Origin: Sulfuracidifex tepidarius
GTDB lineage: Archaea > Thermoproteota > Thermoprotei_A > Sulfolobales > Sulfolobaceae
Assembly: GCF_008326425.1 (NCBI RefSeq)
Contig: NZ_AP018929.1
Span: forward strand, 186,001-250,000
Direction of reading: 5' to 3'
DNA: 64,000 nt
The position numbers and the translations under genes were made by a program. Below, piece after piece: positions 48,911 to 57,506 of the stretch. Every line of letters begins with the position of its first letter. Within the stretch, counting starts at the first letter, position 1. Below the pieces are notes generated by a model. It worked only from the letters and a program-made list of their open reading frames with translations, ran no database searches and was not told the DNA's origin.

Positions 48911-49582
48911 TCACTTTTCCCAATAAGCCTTGAGCTCTGTCTCTCTCGGCTCTCCGTTCTTCAAAACGTCATTTATCACGCTTCTTATCTTTTCTTCCTC
49001 AGGAACTCCCCTGATTAACCACTTGTCGTTCACCAAAATCGCCGGAACTCCTCTTAGCCCCATCGCATGAGCTTCCTCTTCATCTTCTAAAACTTCGAGT
49101 TTAGCCTTCTTAGACTTGTACTCTTCCTTGAATTTGTTCATGTCGAGTCCAAGGCTCATGGCCGTTGACAGAAGCACGTCGTCTTGGGTGACGTCCTCAC
49201 CTTCAAGGAAGAATTTGTCCTGTAGAGCATCAAAGTACTTCCAGTGCATGTCCTCTCCTCCCTGGTGTTCAGCTGCCTTACATGCCATCAGGGGAGGGAG
49301 AGACCAGACCCACTTTATCTTACCCTTAGACAACACCTTATCAGGGTCGTAATCCTTAAGGTAGTTCTTCAGGATGGAGAACTCGCCTCTGAACAAATTC
49401 ACAGCGCTCTCCTCATCAGGCGCAGCTGCTTTCAAGTCCTCCAGTGAGGAAATGATCATGAAGGCCTTGTGGACTACTCTAACCTCCCCTTGGTATTCCT
49501 TTACAATCTTCATGAGCCTTTTCGAAGTTATATAACAAAAAGGACAGAGAACGTCATGAAAGAACGTGAATTTCACTGTCAT
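48911..49582 (-). CDS. DsbA/FrnE-family thioredoxin-fold oxidoreductase
   Basis: 223 residues from ATG 49582. An AGGTGG Shine-Dalgarno-like stretch lies just upstream, so the GTG at 49591 is not used. A CPFC redox pair sits at about Cys13-Cys16 in FFHDVLCPFCYITSKR, then an all-helical insertion and the cis-Pro region GLRGVPAILVNDKWLIRGVP. No signal peptide, so it is cytoplasmic, like FrnE or 2-hydroxychromene-2-carboxylate isomerase relatives. It is likely a disulfide oxidoreductase or isomerase. Confidence 0.8.
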   Translation of the reverse strand: MTVKFTFFHDVLCPFCYITSKRLMKIVKEYQGEVRVVHKAFMIISSLEDLKAAAPDEESAVNLFRGEFSILKNYLKDYDPDKVLSKGKIKWVWSLPPLMACKAAEHQGGEDMHWKYFDALQDKFFLEGEDVTQDDVLLSTAMSLGLDMNKFKEEYKSKKAKLEVLEDEEEAHAMGLRGVPAILVNDKWLIRGVPEEEKIRSVINDVLKNGEPRETELKAYWEK

Positions 49583-49661
49583 TGATACCACCTTTCATAT
49601 AGATCACCTCCTCAGGTTTAAGGTTTGCTTCAGATTTCAGGTTCTGATACTGATATCCGAG

Positions 49662-50000
49662 TTACAGAAAAAGGGGTTAAGGGGGCGGAAAGCCTCGCCT
49701 CTCTGAGGCGGGGATGGATAGCCCCCTTTGTTTAAATACTTCTTTGTGAAATATCTTTCAGTGATGCTAATGACGCTCCTCCCCAGCTTGACCGAGGGCT
49801 TAGGACTGTGGGAGGAGCAATTAATATCTCTCCTTTCCTTTAAGGGACTAGAGCTCGGCAATGAAAGTCCCCTCTTTTCAAGTGGGGGGCTCTCTGGCTA
49901 CCCCGACTGCCCACCAAATGAGAGATGTAATCCCGAATAGATGGTGGGAACGATGAGCCACTCTGGAAGGGAACCCTCGCCGTGGCGGGGAGGAAGTCGG
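49662..50000 (+). mobile_element. Miniature (MITE-like) derivative of the tnpB element
   Basis: 339 bases. The left end (49662-49745) matches 44895-44978 at 83 of 84 positions, including TTAC and the CGCCTC-TCT-GAGGCG hairpin. The right end (49900-50000) keeps the pattern GACTGCCC, AAATGAG, GATGTAA, CCCGAA, GATG and the final GGAAGTC. The middle has no tnpB but a separate 9-base-pair hairpin (GCTCCTCCC at 49775 with GGGAGGAGC at 49810). It could be moved by a TnpA supplied elsewhere. Confidence 0.75.
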
Positions 50001-50211
50001 ATCAAACCTATTAGTGCTCTCTCATGCAGGATTCTTAGGATTAATGAAATATTCTTATCGCAGTAAGCTGTACTCCCCTATCACTGATTCCTTGGAGTAA
50101 ACTGTTAGAACTAAGGTGAGGCTTTTAGGTGAGTTCATCATCTGTGCATCAAGATTTCTCTTGGTATTTATCTTAACAGGCAATTCAAATGGGGCGGAAA
50201 TTCCTTCCCTC

Positions 50212-50688
50212 TTAGGTTGAGAGTTTACTCTTTATGAACTCTACTATGAGGAGTATATCCTTCTTCACTAACTCTTCCCCAGTATACCTAGAGATCTCTG
50301 CATCCCTATCATACCCGTTATATTGAAAGTCGTGAAGATCTAACGCTATCTCGGTTACTAGCCTAAGTTCATCATCACCCATAATTGACACTATCTCCCT
50401 CAACTTACTGCTCGGCATTATTGCAATTATCCAGTCCACTCTATCTACGACCTTATTTGGAGAAATTCTTCTTTTCCCAGGGTAATATTTTGAAAGTGAA
50501 TCTCTATGATTTACGGAAATTCCTGCAATGTAAGCTTTTACTGCCTGATAGACCTTACCTGCTGAATTCCTAATGAGACCATCATTTAGAAATCTCTCAG
50601 CTAAGTCTGCCTCATATAGTGCCTCTTTGAATCTATCCATCTGATATCTTTTAGTGTCGGTCCAAGGTTTTGTAATCGATTCCGTCAT
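50212..50688 (-). CDS. PaREP1-family protein
   Basis: 158 residues, all-helical. The signature is ALYEADLAERFLNDGLIRNSAGKVYQAVKAYIAG, the G-x-x-RN-(S/A)-A-GK-x-(F/Y)-QA-x-K pattern of PaREP1 proteins, which are distant HEPN-like helical proteins amplified in Sulfolobales and Pyrobaculum. The rest (RVDWIIAIMPSS, TEIALDLHDFQYNGYD) also fits. The biochemical role is unknown; a toxin-antitoxin or RNA-related function is sometimes suspected. A GTTTATTTG box lies about 27 bases before the start. No paired nucleotidyltransferase gene is adjacent. Confidence 0.75.
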   Translation of the reverse strand: MTESITKPWTDTKRYQMDRFKEALYEADLAERFLNDGLIRNSAGKVYQAVKAYIAGISVNHRDSLSKYYPGKRRISPNKVVDRVDWIIAIMPSSKLREIVSIMGDDELRLVTEIALDLHDFQYNGYDRDAEISRYTGEELVKKDILLIVEFIKSKLST

Positions 50689-51135
50689 AGTAGAATATAT
50701 ACGTTAATCAAATAAACGCTTTCTTGGTGGAAAACGGAGCCGAACCACTTTACTATATAAGTGGGAATAAGGCCTTATGTCTACCATGATTTATCACTAT
50801 GCAGAAAATTTAGAACAAGATGATTACATGAGTAACGAATATCATGTGCTTTGTGGGTAGATTCATCTTTTAAAGGATCAACTATATGCTTACTTTTTAA
50901 ATTAAGGTCTTGATCTTGAAATTAGGAGTATATAATAAGCTCAACGCTTAGAAGAGTTGAAATAAATCATAGACCAGATCCACGAGGGTTATCATTCGAG
51001 AAGTTATTATTCTGTCTGACTAAAACTTGCTCTATAATAGATCCTCACAGAAGCCTTCTAGAAAAGCTAGTTACGACCTTGTTAGAAGCTCTAGTCATGG
51101 ACTAGACTCTATGGTGGTTATTGATATTCTTTAAC

Positions 51136-51450
51136 TTGGTAGGAGTTAATGGGGCGAGAGTCTCCTTCCTTGAGGGAGTATATAGCTCCCCACTACAAAA
51201 TAAATATTTTTATAGTTATATTATATATCGTGCATTTCTTAGACCTTGGCTGTAAGAGCTGGGTAGGACCCCAGGACTGCGGAACCTTAGGCTTGTGGAG
51301 AAACCTCTGTAACCTCTCTACACGGTGCAATAAGGCGGTTCTGTTCGATGGAACCTCTGCTGTTAGTGAGGACGGATCTATGTTCCTCCGAGAAGCAGGA
51401 AATTTTCACCATGAGGTGGATTCAAGCCAGGAGACGGGGTAGTTCACTGA
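51136..51450 (+). mobile_element. Miniature IS605-type element relic (second left-end type)
   Basis: The left end TTGGTAGGAGTTAATGGGG is followed by a G/C-rich hairpin segment (TCTCCTTCCTTGAGGGAG) and TATAGCTCCCC at 51191. The right end GGGGTAGTTCACTG lies at 51437-51450, after a GAAGCAGGAA block. Left and right ends resemble those at 62241-62520. An open frame of 97 codons inside (51149-51442) is an artefact of the element. It fills part of the 830-base gap between PaREP1 and the MFS gene; the rest of the gap shows nothing I can call. Confidence 0.5.
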
Positions 51451-51520
51451 TCATAATTCTCTACATCTTTAATCGTTTCAATTAAAAAGATTTTTAACTA
51501 AATATTAGACGTAATTGTCT

Positions 51521-52744
51521 ATGAAAGAAAAACCTCTAGTTTCGAGCCTCCTCATAACTTTCTTCTTAGGAGGTATGGAACTAACGGTAAGTGGATCTTT
51601 TAATTTGTTGATTGCAACCTCACTGGGATATCCTGCAGGAGAGGAGTTAATACTCTCCTCTTATCTGGCGGGGACGGTAATTGGATCTTTCGTCTTCGGG
51701 CTGTTAGTCGACAGACTTGGTAGGAAGAGGGTTCTGGAAGCGGGACTTCTCATCTTTGCACTGGCATCTCTTCTCATCTCACTTTCAAACAACATAATGA
51801 TATTTCTCCTCATACTTCTCTTCCAAGGAATGTCAATAGGAGGCGACTCAGTTGCAGGATCTGTTATGATAGTAGAGATGATATCTCAGAAACTTAGGGG
51901 AAAGATGTTCGTGATTCTCTCGACAATATGGTTCGCGGGAGATCTGGCAGCTTCAATCCTCGGACTGGTCCTCCTTTCTCACTTCCCTTCATACTTAGCT
52001 TGGAGAGTGGCATACGCCATAGCGGGCGTGATCGTGATTCCATTTGCGCTAATTAGGTTCTTCCTTAGGGAGAGTGAGGTCTGGGCAGAGAGGGGGAAGG
52101 AAAGAGTGAGTTTAACGGAAACCAAAGGGTTGATATTATCTTTGACTATCATCTCCTCCCTCGATTCAATTATCACTTATGTCTTTCCATTCATAGTGAT
52201 TCCAGATTTCGTTGGGCCTTATTTAGGTCTGAACCAAGTGGAGGCAGCATCGTTCACTGACGAAGCATTCATTTGGGGTACCCTAGCTTCAATAATAGGA
52301 GGATTCACGGTAGTTCCTCTCTTGATAGACAAGCTGTCTAGGAAGAGATCCGTAATACTTGGTCATGGGTACATGGCGCTTGCTTTCCTTTTCCTCGTTT
52401 TCTCGATAGCAGCGAAGAACCAGATGGCGATTTTCATAAGCTTCGGAGCCCTCTCCCTCCTGTCACCTTTAGGTCTGTTCGCCGTGTCACTCTTGGCAGT
52501 TGAAGTTTTTCCCGCATCTGCTAGAGGGAAAGTGAACGGGTTGATATCCGGAGTCTCCAGCATAGTTTCTGCAGTTATCCCGCCGGGCCTCTTCGCTTTA
52601 GGTTTTCTCCTTGGGGCCATTCCGGAGACCGCTTTAATGGGAGGTTTAGCTATGGTTAATGTGTTGACAATTTCGCTGAATAAGATTACCGATACAAGGA
52701 AATTAAGAATGGATGAAATTGAAAGGATGTATCACGAGGTTTAA
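51521..52744 (+). CDS. MFS transporter, 12 helices
   Basis: 407 residues from ATG 51521, with a TTTTTAAC box about 27 bases upstream; the TTG at 51515 is rejected. MFS signatures are clear: the loop 2-3 motif [16 protein letters not shown], the [22 protein letters not shown] helix 4 segment typical of sugar/organic-acid porters, [15 protein letters not shown] after helix 6, and [13 protein letters not shown] in loop 8-9. It should be a proton-coupled importer or exporter of a small organic molecule or phosphate. The substrate is unknown. Confidence 0.82.
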   Translation: MKEKPLVSSLLITFFLGGMELTVSGSFNLLIATSLGYPAGEELILSSYLAGTVIGSFVFGLLVDRLGRKRVLEAGLLIFALASLLISLSNNIMIFLLILLFQGMSIGGDSVAGSVMIVEMISQKLRGKMFVILSTIWFAGDLAASILGLVLLSHFPSYLAWRVAYAIAGVIVIPFALIRFFLRESEVWAERGKERVSLTETKGLILSLTIISSLDSIITYVFPFIVIPDFVGPYLGLNQVEAASFTDEAFIWGTLASIIGGFTVVPLLIDKLSRKRSVILGHGYMALAFLFLVFSIAAKNQMAIFISFGALSLLSPLGLFAVSLLAVEVFPASARGKVNGLISGVSSIVSAVIPPGLFALGFLLGAIPETALMGGLAMVNVLTISLNKITDTRKLRMDEIERMYHEV

Positions 52745-52774
52745 CTGAAAAATCAAGATTAAGGCGGTTTTTGA

Positions 52775-52975
52775 GTTTTTCCGTATTATTCCCGTGTTTC
52801 AGATGACATTAGTAAGAAGCTTACTGCATCAATCGAGAAAAAACATGTGATAAAGATCGTGAGGCATTTCACGTATATCCTCTACCTAAGGGAATTTAAT
52901 CCTGAATTGAAAGTCTTCATCATATTACCTAAAACTAGACTTAGTGCATTTATCTCTATTTTTATCCAAACTTGA
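52775..52975 (+). pseudogene. Start-less open frame, possible gene remnant
   Basis: A frame of 66 codons between an in-frame TGA (52772-52774) and TGA (52973-52975). It has no ATG and no early start codon. The translation looks protein-like: DDISKKLTASIEKKHVIKIV, then RHFTYILYLREFNPELKVFII. It may be the tail of a decayed gene such as a transposase. No family is recognised and it could be chance. Confidence 0.25.
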
Positions 52976-53032
52976 AAAAATGTAAATATTTTAGAAAATA
53001 TACAAAACATTTCCTTCATTAAGGAATCTTCT

Positions 53033-53752
53033 TTACAAAGACATGGCAGCTATCATTTCTCTCTCGCTCAAGCTACCCAATAACGTTCTCGGATCAACCA
53101 CGGGCAGGAAACCTATGTTGTGTTCCACCATGATCCTGCGGGCTGTCTCCAGTGTTGAATCTGGGGTTACTTTAAAAGGGGAGACAGTCATGAACCCTTC
53201 AACCTTCACCTCAAGTGATCCCTTGCTTAACATAGCTCTGGAAATGTCTCTCACTGAGATTATACCTACGGGGAGGCTGTCCTCAACTATTACGGCATGT
53301 CTTACCCACTTCTTCTTCATGAAATCGACTATTTCCTTTATTGTTGCGTCCTTGCCCGCTATAATAGGATCTATGTTCATTACGTCGCCTACATTGCTGG
53401 AAGGGGGTTTACAATACCTTATCAGGTCTCTCTCAGTCACTATCCCTTCAACTTCAACTCCGTCACCTACTAGGAGGGAGCCCAAAGCTTGTGATGTCAT
53501 GATCCTACATGCCTCTTTCAATGTTGCCGTAGGCATGACGAACTGAACGTCCTTGGATGCCACATCACCGACCTTCTTATTCAGGTCTCCGTTGTAGACT
53601 ATGTCCCTGATTGTGAGTATACCAGTTAACTTTCCGTTCCTCACCAGCAGCCTTCTCATGTTCATTCTTAACATTATATCTAGGGCTACTTTCAGAGTAG
53701 TCTCCTCTGAAACGCTTGCTACCTCCTTGGTCATTACCTCTGAAACTTTCAT
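53033..53752 (-). CDS. Four-CBS-domain protein
   Basis: 239 residues made of four CBS domains in a row (about 1-55, 60-115, 120-175, 178-238), each with the MT-x-x(V/P)-x-x-V beta start and the G(I/S)-(L/V)-(T/S)-x-RD end (GILTIRDIV, GIVTERDLI, GIISVRDIS, GSLSEREMI). Two Bateman modules would form a disc that binds adenosine nucleotides. There is no enzyme domain, so it is a sensor or regulator. Its ATG overlaps the stop of a 45-residue cysteine protein gene, implying joint translation. Confidence 0.85.
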   Translation of the reverse strand: MKVSEVMTKEVASVSEETTLKVALDIMLRMNMRRLLVRNGKLTGILTIRDIVYNGDLNKKVGDVASKDVQFVMPTATLKEACRIMTSQALGSLLVGDGVEVEGIVTERDLIRYCKPPSSNVGDVMNIDPIIAGKDATIKEIVDFMKKKWVRHAVIVEDSLPVGIISVRDISRAMLSKGSLEVKVEGFMTVSPFKVTPDSTLETARRIMVEHNIGFLPVVDPRTLLGSLSEREMIAAMSL

Positions 53753-53886
53753 GGTTTCACTATCTGGAAACCCTTACACCTTTGAAGACATTCGGTCAGG
53801 GTTACGGTTGATCCCCACTTGCCGTCTTTATTTACCAGACACTCCTGTATGCATGGGTCCTCTATTTTTGCTTCTACCACTTTCAA
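53749..53886 (-). CDS. Small four-cysteine protein gene upstream of the four-CBS gene
   Basis: 45 residues starting at TTG 53886 (GTG 53880 is an alternative) and ending in TGA that overlaps the CBS gene's ATG (ATGA). The Cys pattern is CIQEC...CLQRC (two Cx3C pairs about 20 residues apart), a likely metal site or disulfide hairpin. The sequence begins MKVVEAKIEDPCIQECLVNK and ends CKGFQIVKP. The overlap, the cysteine symmetry and the absence of a competing gene support it. The family is not recognised. It may act with the CBS sensor, by inference from position. Confidence 0.6.
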   Translation of the reverse strand: MKVVEAKIEDPCIQECLVNKDGKWGSTVTLTECLQRCKGFQIVKP

Positions 53887-53950
53887 TCACCAATTCATTA
53901 TGAGGTTTACAAAGGAAAAAATTTTTCTCATTCATTTTATATAGATAAAC

Positions 53951-54403
53951 ATGGATAGTGTTAAAGTGAAAGTAGGTAATTTAGAGTTAGACGTGGCAGG
54001 AAAAGTCACGCTTGACAAAGAATACACGGTAGTGAACGTTCCTGACGCGGACGAATACAAGGGATTTCCTCCATCATGGGAGTTCGTCAAGTCACATATG
54101 CTTACGTGGAGACCTTACTTTAAGGGCAAAATAATGGAAGTTGGAGAGGACAGGATACCTATCCTTGGGGACTTCATACTGAACCTAACAGAGGAGATGC
54201 ACGACTTCCTCCTGGCAATTTACGATACCTTCAAAGCAGGCAGGCCTAGCATAGAGACAAACATAAGCACTGTAATAACCGAGCAGTTGAACGAAGTAGA
54301 GCGAAAGCTAGGAAGGTCATTAACGTCAGACGAAAGGACCGAGATGTATGTAAGGTATGGCGTGGAGGCAGCTATCCTTCGGGACATAGGTGTTATAAAT
54401 TGA
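53951..54403 (+). CDS. Hypothetical protein, first gene of OsmC cluster
   Basis: 150 residues from ATG 53951. The N-terminal half is beta-rich (VKVKVGNLELDVAGKVTLDKEYTVV), the second half helical (NLTEEMHDFLLAIYDTFKAG, EVERKLGRSLTSDERTEMYVRYGVEAAI). No membrane helix or Cys motif is visible. Its TGA overlaps the OsmC start by one base (TGATG), so the two are translated together. I do not recognise the family. A link to peroxide or thiol metabolism is inferred from the OsmC neighbour only. Confidence 0.55.
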   Translation: MDSVKVKVGNLELDVAGKVTLDKEYTVVNVPDADEYKGFPPSWEFVKSHMLTWRPYFKGKIMEVGEDRIPILGDFILNLTEEMHDFLLAIYDTFKAGRPSIETNISTVITEQLNEVERKLGRSLTSDERTEMYVRYGVEAAILRDIGVIN

Positions 54404-54810
54404 TGACATTCACGGCTGAAGGGAAGGTTGAGGGAGACCATGTAAGTGTATGTGCAGGCGGAAGCGAGATAAAGATAGGTCTAATGGGATCTGATTACCC
54501 AACTCCGGAGGAGGTGTTACTTGCCTCTTCCCTTTCATGTCTGATGCTCACAGTGGTTTACGTCGCAAGGGAGAAGGGAGTTAAGTTGGACGAAGTGAGC
54601 GGATGCATACAAGGCGACATGGACCCGCGAGGTTTTCAGGGAGAGCCCGGGATACCTCCAGGAGTGCTGGAGGTGAGGTATAACGTGAGAGTAAAGGGTA
54701 ATGACGCTAGAATTAAGGAAATAATTGAAGAGTCTGAGAGGAGGTGCCCCATGAAGGACACATTAGTGAGGAGTGTTAAGGTGAAGGTCAACTGGGATAT
54801 TGAAAGTTGA
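54403..54810 (+). CDS. OsmC/Ohr-family protein
   Basis: 135 residues from ATG 54403. OsmC fold: beta-rich N-terminus (FTAEGKVEGDHVSVCAGG), then PTPEEVLLASSLSCLMLTVVYVAREKG with the first catalytic Cys, and IIEESERRCPMKDTL with the second Cys. The family reduces organic hydroperoxides through the two cysteines. It is shorter than Ohr and sits in an operon after the hypothetical gene at 53951. Confidence 0.85.
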   Translation: MTFTAEGKVEGDHVSVCAGGSEIKIGLMGSDYPTPEEVLLASSLSCLMLTVVYVAREKGVKLDEVSGCIQGDMDPRGFQGEPGIPPGVLEVRYNVRVKGNDARIKEIIEESERRCPMKDTLVRSVKVKVNWDIES

Positions 54811-54850
54811 TTTTTTAAATTTAGTCAAGAAAATATAATCAGGTGAAATT

Positions 54851-55177
54851 ATGAGTGAAGAACTTGTAAAACCAGGAGAGAGGGCAGTAGAGGAAATGGA
54901 GGGATACATTAGAGATTTGCTAGACGTCATGAATGATATTTTAGCTAAGAACAAGAGAGCGTTAAGCGACGCGGGGATATCTTCCAGGCTAGGAGTTCTC
55001 TTAGGTGTGATGACTATGCATCGTTACAATCCCGATCTTTTCATGCAGTACTGGAACGAGTTCAAGTCCCTCGTGGAGAAATGCAAGGCAGTACCCACAG
55101 TGAAGGACAGGGTAAGTAACGAGGTAGATCCGCTCATAGCTCAAATAGAAGCACTTAAGAGCGGTGCTGGATTATAA
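54851..55177 (+). CDS. Small helical hypothetical protein
   Basis: 108 residues. AGGTGA is found 5-10 bases before ATG 54851, a good Shine-Dalgarno match, and a TTTTTTAAA stretch is found about 35 bases upstream. It is all-helical and acidic (ERAVEEMEGYIRDLLDVMNDILAKNKRAL; LFMQYWNEFKSLVEKC), with one Cys. No known domain is recognised. Its last 23 bases overlap the end of the convergent gene on the minus strand. Confidence 0.5.
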   Translation: MSEELVKPGERAVEEMEGYIRDLLDVMNDILAKNKRALSDAGISSRLGVLLGVMTMHRYNPDLFMQYWNEFKSLVEKCKAVPTVKDRVSNEVDPLIAQIEALKSGAGL

Positions 55178-55793
55178 GTGACGGTAACTGGTTTTCTGCA
55201 TTCGCTAGATGTTTTTCAATCTCTCCTTTGGCTAGTGAGGAGAAAGGTCCAGAATACCATTCCTTTATCTTGATATCGCATTTTTCCTTGGATATGCCGA
55301 AAATCAGGAAATCGAATCCAAACGACACCTTGGCTATTGCGATCTTCTGAGAGGCGTTGTACTTGACGGTGAAGGAGGTCTCCTTCAAGGATACGGTGTT
55401 CACGGTGAGAGGTGTATCCCAACTTAAAACCCATTTTATTCTGAGTGTGTACGTGTTCTCTCCCATCCTGGTCACCGACTTTATTTGAGGGATGATTGCA
55501 ATTAGGATAGTAGGATCCTTTATTACGTTGTACGCTAACTTGGGATCTGTGTCAACCTCTATCAGGGTTGCCTTTGAAACTGCGTCTTTCATCTTAGGGT
55601 AAACTGTTATCTTTAAGACGTCCCCTTCTTTTACCTCGTTCTTCTCCATTTCCAACTCCTCAGCGATCTCCTCAACTATTCCCTTCAGTTTATCATCAAC
55701 TAAGAATGTAGCGGATTCGCTTTCATTCAGAACCTTCATTATGGTTATCTTCGCCATTACTTCGTTAAAGTTAAGTAGATTATACTCAGTCAT
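55155..55793 (-). CDS. SRPBCC/CoxG-like hypothetical protein
   Basis: 212 residues. The start at 55793 has a TTTAATATT stretch about 30 bases upstream; a start at 55757 is the alternative. The middle (IEVDTDPKLAYNVIKDPTILIAIIPQIKSVTRMGENTYTLRIKWVLSWDTPL, FGFDFLIFGISKEKCDIKI) resembles the SRPBCC/CoxG-like ligand-binding fold, with a helix-grip end (SSLAKGEIEKHLANAENQL). About 60 N-terminal residues are a separate helical/beta segment. The function is unknown. It converges on and overlaps the gene at 54851 by 23 bases. Confidence 0.5.
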   Translation of the reverse strand: MTEYNLLNFNEVMAKITIMKVLNESESATFLVDDKLKGIVEEIAEELEMEKNEVKEGDVLKITVYPKMKDAVSKATLIEVDTDPKLAYNVIKDPTILIAIIPQIKSVTRMGENTYTLRIKWVLSWDTPLTVNTVSLKETSFTVKYNASQKIAIAKVSFGFDFLIFGISKEKCDIKIKEWYSGPFSSLAKGEIEKHLANAENQLPSLIIQHRS

Positions 55794-56410
55794 TGTGATT
55801 AGTGTTTTCTCAGTAAATATTAAAACTAATGATCATGACTTGATTTAGAATTATTTTTATATTTTCTTTATTTTAGCTTAATAATATTACTAATTTCCTA
55901 TTCTATTTAGGCAGCTACGCGTTAACTAACAATGAAATTTGACGAAGTCGCTATGCGTTGAAGTGGAGGTAAAGACGAGAGCTCTTCAGGTGGAGTATCG
56001 ATATCTAGTAGACATATATTCTCATAGGCGTAGTTTGTCCGTCAGCCAAAACATGACTAGGATAGCTCCAAGAAGTTCCTCAAACAATCCCTTCAGGTTT
56101 GAATGGACATCTAGCCTGAATTCTCTTAGATTCCCCTACTTTTCCCTCGGATTCATCACTCCTTTAGTCGTCTATACGAGCTATTTTCTAGGTGGGTTAA
56201 GCTAGTTGGTTTTCATCTCACATGCATCAGTTAGCGTGAGCATGAATAACCGTAGAAAATACTAAGAAAAATCTACATAAAGAAAGAGAGAGAAGAAAAG
56301 ATTAAATTATTTCAAATATAAATAAGATAACATAAAGAAAGAGAAAGCAATCTCTTATCACTATCTTCATCACCTCCAATTAAAAAAGAAGGGTCATGAA
56401 ATTCTTACAA
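55794..56410. other. Long A/T- and A/G-rich intergenic region with a 15-base direct repeat
   Basis: About 617 bases. An 88-codon TTG frame at 55939-56205 has no recognisable features and is not called. The stretch 56270-56350 is purine-rich and contains ACATAAAGAAAGAGA twice (56275-56289 and 56330-56344), 55 bases apart. It lies downstream of the minus-strand ligase gene (56411-57505), so it may be a transcript-end region. No RNA gene is seen. Confidence 0.4.
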
Positions 56411-57505
56411 CTAAATTATTTCCTGTATTTCTGGTTTGTTCATCAATTCGTTGAAGACCTTCACTAAGTCCTCTTGAGTAAACCCGAATATTACGGGCTT
56501 CTCCTTTTCAAAGAACTCCTTTATCTTCGTTTCGACCATGGAAGGAACAGTCCCCTTCAGGAAGTCCTCTAACCTCTCGAGGAAACCTGGGGGTGACATG
56601 ACGAAGAAATCTCCGGAGATAGATACTTCATCGATCACCTTGTTGAAGACCCTTACGGTAACCCTCAGGAGTTTCCTAGCCTTGTAATCTATGTGACATA
56701 AAGCCAGGGAAGAGTTTATCTTAACACATCTCTCAGTCCTCAAATCTGGATGTCTGTTGTCCTTGAAGTATACCCAGCTCTCGTTCACCTTCTCTATAGC
56801 AAGCTTTTCCCACTCCTCTATCTCCTCAGGGGTAAGGTTTGAGTCCTCAAACTTCACGTTCAGCTCTCTCTCAAATTCTTCCTTGATCTTTCTGGAGATC
56901 TCTTCCTTCGGCGGAACGTATCCTATTTCGTCCTTGATAGACGTTAACCACTCCCTCATGTCTTTCGCCATTTTATCCCTGAATTTCTCTGACGGTACTC
57001 TTATGCACTTGCTCATGAGTTCCACGTCCAAGTTCAGGAGTATGTTTCCAGTCACGACCACTGCCTTTCCTCTCGACATTGCACCATTTCCACTTATCTT
57101 CTTTCCTTTCACTACTATGTCCTGGTCTTTTAACGTAGCCTCTATGCCGTAGCTTCTTATTACGTTTACTATGGGAGTGAGGAACTTCTGATATAGTGCA
57201 GAGGGGGTTGAGGGAGCGTCTTCCTGCCTGACTACAAGGAAGAAGTCCTGCTCCCCTGGAGTTATGACTACAGTTCCTCCTCCTAAATCCCTCCTGACAA
57301 CCGGTATTCCCATTTTCTTAGTGTACTCAAGGTCAACCTCAAGCCAAACCTCTTGATGAACTCCTACGTTAACGAAAGGTTCCTTAACGCCAAAAAGAAG
57401 TAGGGTGTTCTTGCCTCCACCAGAAACGTAATCAGCTACGGAAACGAAGGAAGTGACCATGTGGTAGCCGTCTTGTGGAGGCAGGTTAACATACCTCCAG
57501 CTCAT
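56411..57505 (-). CDS. Lipoate-protein ligase, fused LplA-LplB type
   Basis: 364 residues. The LplA catalytic core has the lipoyl-AMP site RRDLGGGTVVITPGEQDFFLVV (about 71-92), VGVHQEVW and DIVVKGKKISGNGAMSRGKAVVVTGNIL. About 130 C-terminal residues (from about 230) form an accessory domain (SSLALCHIDYKARKLLRVTVRVF), so this is a single-chain LplA(B), like the sLpl(AB) ligases linked to sulfur oxidation, rather than the two-gene LplA/LplB of Thermoplasma. The gene starts one base after the lipoyl carrier stop. It attaches lipoate to that carrier. Confidence 0.85.
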   Translation of the reverse strand: MSWRYVNLPPQDGYHMVTSFVSVADYVSGGGKNTLLLFGVKEPFVNVGVHQEVWLEVDLEYTKKMGIPVVRRDLGGGTVVITPGEQDFFLVVRQEDAPSTPSALYQKFLTPIVNVIRSYGIEATLKDQDIVVKGKKISGNGAMSRGKAVVVTGNILLNLDVELMSKCIRVPSEKFRDKMAKDMREWLTSIKDEIGYVPPKEEISRKIKEEFERELNVKFEDSNLTPEEIEEWEKLAIEKVNESWVYFKDNRHPDLRTERCVKINSSLALCHIDYKARKLLRVTVRVFNKVIDEVSISGDFFVMSPPGFLERLEDFLKGTVPSMVETKIKEFFEKEKPVIFGFTQEDLVKVFNELMNKPEIQEII

Positions 57506-57506
57506 C

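Noticed and set aside
51149-51442. 97-codon frame
   Set aside because: It lies within the miniature IS605-type element, and its sequence reflects the element's ends rather than a protein.
55939-56205. 88-codon frame
   Set aside because: TTG start, no recognisable domain and irregular composition; I could not support it as a gene or as a relic.
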